DNA of 11,406 nucleotides. Origin: Candidatus Omnitrophota bacterium. GTDB taxonomy: Bacteria; Omnitrophota; Gorgyraeia; Duberdicusellales; 4484-171. The notes beneath the pieces are model-generated. The model searched no databases and was not told where the DNA came from. It was given only the letters and a program-made list of their open reading frames with translations. This document shows, piece after piece, positions 7,889 to 11,406 of the stretch. The translations under genes and the position numbers were made by a program. Position 1 is the first letter of the stretch. Each line of letters starts with the position of its first letter. The DNA lies in contig JAQVOZ010000027.1 of NCBI GenBank assembly GCA_028702365.1, positions 1-11,406 of the forward strand, written 5' to 3'.

Positions 7889-7983
7889 ATCCCTTTTTTG
7901 AATACCACAAGGCATGGCCCGTGGGATGGTGATACAAAGCACCACCGTATCAAAACGTGTCATCTTCAAAAAGGAAATCTAGT
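7889..7983 (+). promoter_or_regulatory. Structured 5' leader, candidate translational riboswitch or cis-regulatory RNA
   Basis: Two mutually exclusive folds are visible. In the closed fold, 7893-7902 (CTTTTTTGAA) pairs with 7965-7974 (TTCAAAAAGG) over 10 bp with one G-U, hiding the start of the Shine-Dalgarno site AAGGA (7971-7975). In the open fold, 7896-7905 (TTTTGAATAC) pairs with 7947-7955 (GTATCAAAA) over 9 bp with one bulge, freeing that site. This helix would close a three-way junction with two hairpins: 7906-7908 with 7921-7923 plus GGC/GCC (7911-7913, 7917-7919), and TGGTG/CACCA (7927-7931, 7940-7944). TGGT/ACCA plus GATAC/GTATC (7931-7935, 7947-7951) could instead form an H-type pseudoknot. 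It matches no riboswitch class I know. The U6/A5 tracts make part of the pairing cheap, so function is inferred. Confidence 0.45.
7971..7975 (+). promoter_or_regulatory. Shine-Dalgarno site that decides the start at 7984
   Basis: AAGGA ends 8 nt before ATG 7984. The in-frame GTG at 7957 has no ribosome site and would put this element inside the coding region, so 7984 is preferred. Most of the site takes part in the closed leader helix. Confidence 0.7.
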
Positions 7984-8256
7984 ATGTTAGATAGCTATTT
8001 ACGGCAGAAAGAAGAGCAGTGGGAGAGTCTTTGCAGACGTTGTGGCGGCTGTTGCGGCAGCTTTGATGACCCATGCAAACATCTTAAGAAAGATAAAACT
8101 GGCTTTTGTTTTTGCGAAATATACTCAAACCGGTTAGGCGTCAGAGAAACTGTAGCCGGTGAAAAGTTTAAGTGCGTAAACATACGTGAAATAATCAATA
8201 CCTCATGGAAAAACGATTGGTTATGCGTATACAAAAATCATTTCGCTAAATTATGA
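7984..8256 (+). CDS. Small CxxCxxCC-type cysteine cluster protein (YkgJ-like)
   Basis: A 90-residue soluble protein with nine cysteines. CRRCGGCC at 17-24 is the CxxCxxCC signature of the YkgJ/YcgN-like putative zinc- or iron-chelating family; further Cys at 31, 42, 44, 64 and 81 fit the rest of the cluster pattern. Members are annotated as Zn/Fe-S binders, but their biochemical role is poorly known, and none is assigned here. The length is at the short end for the family. The ATG is chosen for its Shine-Dalgarno site; an in-frame GTG would add nine Ser/Lys-rich residues. It is the first gene of the second operon, under the structured leader, so it or its metal could be linked to the control signal (inference). 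Its TGA overlaps the next ATG as ATGA. Confidence 0.75.
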   Translation: MLDSYLRQKEEQWESLCRRCGGCCGSFDDPCKHLKKDKTGFCFCEIYSNRLGVRETVAGEKFKCVNIREIINTSWKNDWLCVYKNHFAKL

Positions 8257-9398
8257 AGCTAAAAGGGGTAAATTTAGGAAGCTGGCTGATGATGGAAGGC
8301 TATATTTTGGGCGGGCGGAATATACCAGAAAGCATTTTTAAGCAAAACTTCGGGAAGATTAACGGTAAGGCAGCGCTATCTGAATTTATACGCCTTTTTA
8401 GGGATAATTTTATAAGCGAAGATGATTTTAAAAATATTTCTCAAATGGGCGCAAATTGCATAAGGCTTCCGTTTAATTACCGCCTTATCACAAAAGAATA
8501 TCCGAAGAACGGGCTTACATATCTTAAAAAAGCATTAACCTGGGCGCATAAGTATAACCTTGGTGTTATTTTGGATTTACATGCAGCCCCTGGGGCGCAA
8601 AATTGCGATTGGCACAGTGACTCAACGGGGCGGGCATTATTTTGGGAAAAAGAAAAGTTTCGAAAGGAAACTTTAAACCTCTGGGACGAGTTAGTCTCGG
8701 AATTTAAGGACGAACCCGCATTGATAGGTTTTGATATCATTAATGAACCTGTTTTAGGAGAAAAACCAGTAAGCCTTCTGGCTGCTTTCTACAAGGAAGC
8801 TGTAAAACGTATTAAAACAATCGATAAAAAACATACAATATTTCTCGAGGGAAGCTTATGGGCTCAGCGCATAGATTTTCTTAAAGACCTGATAGAAGAA
8901 AATGTTTCTATAAGTATTCATACCTATCAGCCGCTTGATTTTACTTTTAACTTTGAGCCTTTTTATAAGTTTCCCGGAAAAATTAACAACGAGCTTTGGG
9001 AAAAAGAAAAAATACGCAAATATCTTGAACCTTACTTTTTATTCTCTAAAAACAACAAGGTTCCTATTTTTGTCGGTGAATTTGGCGTAAATTGGAGAGG
9101 AGGATTCTGGGGAGAAATTAACTGGTTACAGGATATTCTTGAAACATTTGAAGAATTTGGCTTTGGTTATACCTATTGGACATATAAGGCAGTTTCCGGC
9201 TATGTATTTCCGGATGGGCTGTATCAATATATACAAAACAGCAAATATATTATGAGGGAAGGCCCAATTTACGGGTGGGAAAATTATATAACCAGCTTCC
9301 AAAAAGAAAAAAATAAAATTGCTGATTTCTGGCAGACAAAAAACTTTATTGCAAATGACGCAATTATTTCTAAATTAAAGGAGTTTTTTAAAAAATGA
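8253..9398 (+). CDS. Glycoside hydrolase family 5 (cellulase / exo-beta-1,3-glucanase-like)
   Basis: Predicted to hydrolyse beta-glucosidic bonds by a retaining mechanism. The 381 residues form a GH5 (beta/alpha)8 barrel: GVNLGSWL at 5-12 on strand 1, RLPFNY at 71-76, LDLHAAPG at 107-114, acid/base Glu165 in INEP, HTY at 223-225, nucleophile Glu276 in VGEFG and the barrel-end aromatic YWTYK at 308-312. The GVNLGSWLMMEG opening resembles exo-beta-1,3-glucanases more than endoglucanases, but the substrate is not proven. There is no signal peptide or carbohydrate-binding module, so it probably works in the cytoplasm on imported or internal oligosaccharide. Its start has no Shine-Dalgarno site and lies in an ATGA overlap, so translation depends on the upstream gene. 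ATG 8289 would cut off the first strand and is rejected. Its stop overlaps the next start by 4 nt. Confidence 0.85.
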   Translation: MKLKGVNLGSWLMMEGYILGGRNIPESIFKQNFGKINGKAALSEFIRLFRDNFISEDDFKNISQMGANCIRLPFNYRLITKEYPKNGLTYLKKALTWAHKYNLGVILDLHAAPGAQNCDWHSDSTGRALFWEKEKFRKETLNLWDELVSEFKDEPALIGFDIINEPVLGEKPVSLLAAFYKEAVKRIKTIDKKHTIFLEGSLWAQRIDFLKDLIEENVSISIHTYQPLDFTFNFEPFYKFPGKINNELWEKEKIRKYLEPYFLFSKNNKVPIFVGEFGVNWRGGFWGEINWLQDILETFEEFGFGYTYWTYKAVSGYVFPDGLYQYIQNSKYIMREGPIYGWENYITSFQKEKNKIADFWQTKNFIANDAIISKLKEFFKK

Positions 9399-10039
9399 AA
9401 AAACAACGAGATGTTATTCCGGCTATCCTTACGAATAATCGAGAGAATTTGCTTGATATGGTTAGAACTTGTTCCGGCTTTTGCAAATATGTGCAGATAG
9501 ATATCATGGATGGAAAATTTGTTCCATCAAAAAGCATAGCCATAGAAGACCTTCGCGGCGTGCGTTTCCCCACAAAAAGCGAGGCACATTTGATGGTTAA
9601 CGAGCCTCTCGAGTGGGTAGCGGCCTTTAAAGCTGCCGGCTCACACAGGATAATTTATCATTTTGAGACACAAAAAGACCATGCTGGAGTAATCGATGTT
9701 ATAAAGAAACAAAATCTTGAAGTAGGCCTGGCCATAAATCCCTCAACAAAAATAAAAGATTTTGGTTTTTTGGTTGGCAGCGTCGACTGCGTACTTTTTA
9801 TGTCGGTTGTGCCGGGTTTTTATGGCTCAAAATTCATTCCCGAAGTATTGGATAAGATAAAAGAATTCAAAAAATTATATCCGAATAAATGTGCCGGCAT
9901 CGACGGCGGAGTAAAAGCAAACAATATCGGCGCTGTTTCAAAAAGCGGGGTAGATTATATTTGCGTGGGAAGTGCTATTCTTAAAGCAGCCAACCCAAAA
10001 GAAGCATATTTAGAAATGAAGGATTCATTAAATGAATAG
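9395..10039 (+). CDS. Ribulose-phosphate 3-epimerase-like protein, divergent
   Basis: The family interconverts ribulose 5-phosphate and xylulose 5-phosphate in the cytoplasm. At 214 residues it has the full TIM barrel: VQIDIMDGKFVP at 33-44, EAHLMV at 63-68, HFE at 89-91, INPST at 114-118, MSVVPGFYGSKF at 136-147, GIDGGV at 168-173 and VGSAIL at 191-196. Three of four metal ligands are kept (Asp36, His65, Asp170), but the first, the His of the usual HxDxMDG, is Gln34. The usual SILSAD opening reads AILTNN, and SVNPGFGGQ reads SVVPGFYGS. It may be an epimerase with changed metal use or a related sugar-phosphate isomerase. AAAGGAG at 9377-9383 lies inside the end of the GH5 gene, 11 nt before the ATG. 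It overlaps its neighbours by 4 and 8 nt. Confidence 0.8.
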   Translation: MKKQRDVIPAILTNNRENLLDMVRTCSGFCKYVQIDIMDGKFVPSKSIAIEDLRGVRFPTKSEAHLMVNEPLEWVAAFKAAGSHRIIYHFETQKDHAGVIDVIKKQNLEVGLAINPSTKIKDFGFLVGSVDCVLFMSVVPGFYGSKFIPEVLDKIKEFKKLYPNKCAGIDGGVKANNIGAVSKSGVDYICVGSAILKAANPKEAYLEMKDSLNE

Positions 10040-10826
10040 AGCAACAAAAATATTTGTATTTATTCTTATAATATCCGCACCTTTGATTTTTTATAAATAC
10101 TTTTATAAGCCAAGGATGCATCCTGCGATAAAAAAGATTATCCGGCAAGAACCTCTAAAGAGGCCAAAAATCGCGTTAATTTTTGATGATTTGGGCGAAA
10201 ATACCAAAGATTTAAACGAAATTCATTCGTTAGGCATACCGGTAACTGTTTCTATAGTACCCGGGCTTAAGTTTTCTAAAAGCATTGCACAAACCTCAAA
10301 GCTTTACGGCTTCAGTGTTATGGCCCATATACCGCTTGAACCTAAAAACGCGCAAAAATATCAGACAACTAAATATAAATTTATAAGCAGCTCTCTGCCA
10401 AGAAGAGAACGCGCCGCATTACTGCGTTACTATCTTAACTACATACGTGTAGCTATCGGCGTAAATAATCACATGGGCTCTGCCGCCACAGAAGATGCTA
10501 AATTAATGAAAGAGGTAATGCGGGCAGTAAAATATAACGGCCTGTTTTTTATCGATAGCCGCACATCCAATAATTCGATAGCTTGCGAAGTAGCAAAAAA
10601 AGAAGGTGTGGTTTGCGACTACAACGAAGGTTTTTTTGACAGCGTAGACGATATAAATGCTATGCAGAATAAATTTTTTGAACTGCTCAAAAAAGCCAAA
10701 GAAAAAGGAAAAATAATCATAATAGCTCACCCTAAAAAGAAAACCTTCTTTTTGCTTCATAAGTTGCTGCCAAAAGTTAGTAACGAAATACAATTTATCA
10801 CCATCAAAGACTATTTAGGTTTGTAA
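10032..10826 (+). CDS. YibQ-type divergent polysaccharide deacetylase, membrane-anchored
   Basis: This belongs to the divergent polysaccharide deacetylase family (Pfam Polysacc_deac_2, E. coli YibQ), whose substrate is generally unknown; cell-envelope polysaccharide or peptidoglycan is likely. It has 264 residues: a positive start followed by one hydrophobic helix at ~7-21, which should anchor it facing the periplasm. The catalytic domain shows IALIFDDLG at 47-55 (Asp52, Asp53), VTVSIVPG at 71-78, HIPLEP at 99-104 (usually HxPMEP), GVNNHMGS at 143-150, FFIDSRTS at 172-179 and IIAHPK at 230-235. These are the expected metal and catalytic positions, so it should be active. The start has AAGGA at 10019-10023 and overlaps the epimerase stop by 8 nt, which implies translational coupling. 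Confidence 0.88.
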   Translation: MNRATKIFVFILIISAPLIFYKYFYKPRMHPAIKKIIRQEPLKRPKIALIFDDLGENTKDLNEIHSLGIPVTVSIVPGLKFSKSIAQTSKLYGFSVMAHIPLEPKNAQKYQTTKYKFISSSLPRRERAALLRYYLNYIRVAIGVNNHMGSAATEDAKLMKEVMRAVKYNGLFFIDSRTSNNSIACEVAKKEGVVCDYNEGFFDSVDDINAMQNKFFELLKKAKEKGKIIIIAHPKKKTFFLLHKLLPKVSNEIQFITIKDYLGL

Positions 10827-10855
10827 AACCAGAATTTCTCAGGATTTTTTAAAAT

Positions 10856-11380
10856 ATGAAGAAAGTACTTTTGCATATATGCTGCGGAGTTTGTGCGTTT
10901 GCATGCATTAATTATCTCAAAGAAGAAGGGTTTCATATCGAAGGCTTTTTTTACAACCCAAACATTGCGCCTGAAGATGAATATACGAAAAGAAAAAATA
11001 CAGCAGGGAAAGTATGCGAAATAAATTCCATTAAGCTAAACGAAGGCATATATGACCCTGCTAGCTGGGATGCTGTTTGCTCAATTCACGCAACTGAGGC
11101 TGAAGGCGGCAAACGCTGCAATTTATGCTATGAGGTGCGCCTTAGAGAAACCTTTCGTAAAACTCTGGAACTGGGATTTGACTTCTTTACGACAACCTTA
11201 TCTATAAGCCCGCACAAAAAAAGTAAAATAATAAACGAAATCGGCATGGAAATTGCGCAAACGCATTTTATGGCCATAGATTTTAAAAAAAGGGACGGCT
11301 TTAAAAAAACTATGGAATTGGCAAAAACCTATAATATATACAGGCAAAATTATTGTGGATGTATATACAGCGTAAGGTGA
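10856..11380 (+). CDS. queH: Epoxyqueuosine reductase QueH
   Basis: Reduces epoxyqueuosine to queuosine in tRNA, the last step of queuosine synthesis, in the cytoplasm; QueH is the non-cobalamin alternative to QueG. The 174 residues carry the family pattern: HICCGVC at 7-13, FYNPNIAPEDEY at 32-43, CNLCYEVRL at 88-96, TTLSISPHK at 113-121 and YRQNYCGC at 162-169. The paired cysteines 9/10, 88/91 and 167/169 match the iron-sulfur and iron-binding set of the family. It is slightly shorter than the usual ~180-210. The 29-nt gap before it has only a weak AGGA at 10841-10844, 11 nt from the ATG, and no clear terminator. No other queuosine gene is in the window. Confidence 0.93.
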   Translation: MKKVLLHICCGVCAFACINYLKEEGFHIEGFFYNPNIAPEDEYTKRKNTAGKVCEINSIKLNEGIYDPASWDAVCSIHATEAEGGKRCNLCYEVRLRETFRKTLELGFDFFTTTLSISPHKKSKIINEIGMEIAQTHFMAIDFKKRDGFKKTMELAKTYNIYRQNYCGCIYSVR

Positions 11381-11389
11381 CGTAAAAAA

Positions 11390-11406
11390 ATGAACGAACC
11401 GTATTA
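11390..11406 (+). CDS. Start of a further gene, cut by the window edge
   Basis: ATG at 11390 opens a frame of five codons (MNEPY) before the window ends. AAGGTGA at 11374-11380, overlapping the queH stop, lies 9 nt upstream and is a fair ribosome site. The product cannot be told; if real, it is the sixth gene of the second operon. Confidence 0.4.

Noticed and set aside
7957..7983. GTG at 7957 as start of the CxxCxxCC gene
   Set aside because: No ribosome site precedes it, the added residues are not part of the family, and it would place the AAGGA element inside the coding sequence.
7889..7983. Identification of the leader as a preQ1, cyclic-di-GMP or cobalamin riboswitch
   Set aside because: Isolated short matches (such as CACAAGGC or CAAAGC) exist, but the order and joining motifs of these classes are absent. 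The presence of queH downstream alone is not enough for preQ1.
8265..8275. GGGGTAAATTT shared with the right arm of the upstream palindrome (7807-7817)
   Set aside because: In the GH5 gene these bases encode the conserved GVNL segment, so the match is explained by coding and an 11-base coincidence in AT-rich DNA.

Overview
The window is 11.4 kb of AT-rich bacterial DNA with every recognisable gene on the + strand. It holds ten genes plus the first bases of an eleventh. Gene content (long-form SerA, PurA, membrane pyrophosphatase, QueH, a YibQ-type deacetylase, an exported cysteine-rich redox protein) suggests an uncultured, probably Gram-negative, possibly anaerobic bacterium. Something like Omnitrophota/Elusimicrobiota fits by general impression, but no 16S or strong marker is present, so the lineage is a guess.

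Block 1 (1-7719) reads as one transcription unit. It begins with the C-terminal three quarters of serA (serine synthesis). Next is an exported three-part protein: a metallophosphatase-like domain that has lost its metal ligands, a four-cysteine module and two thioredoxin-like folds. Then come a DRE-TIM acyl-CoA/2-oxoacid condensing enzyme (homocitrate/isopropylmalate/Re-citrate synthase type), purA (AMP synthesis) and hppA, a PPi-driven ion pump with K+-dependent and probably Na+-type signatures. Most spacings are 2-44 nt with good Shine-Dalgarno (SD) sites. The block closes with a perfect 15-bp T-flanked hairpin.

The only gene-free stretch over 300 bp (7666-7983) is dense with signals: the terminator, two further palindromes, an extended -10 promoter (TGATATAAT) and a ~95-nt leader. 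The leader's start can pair over 10 bp with the SD of the next gene, while an overlapping part of the same strand can form a competing helix. This looks like a translational RNA switch and is the most interesting non-coding feature.

Block 2 (7889 to the right edge) is a tightly packed operon: a small CxxCxxCC protein, a GH5 glycoside hydrolase without a signal peptide, a divergent ribulose-phosphate 3-epimerase-like barrel with one metal His replaced by Gln, a membrane-anchored YibQ-type polysaccharide deacetylase and queH (queuosine synthesis). The first four genes are joined by 4-, 4- and 8-nt overlaps. A further gene appears to start at 11390. The mix suggests cytoplasmic glucan/sugar-phosphate use, envelope polysaccharide work and tRNA modification under one promoter. 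No mobile element, CRISPR array, tRNA or rRNA is recognisable.
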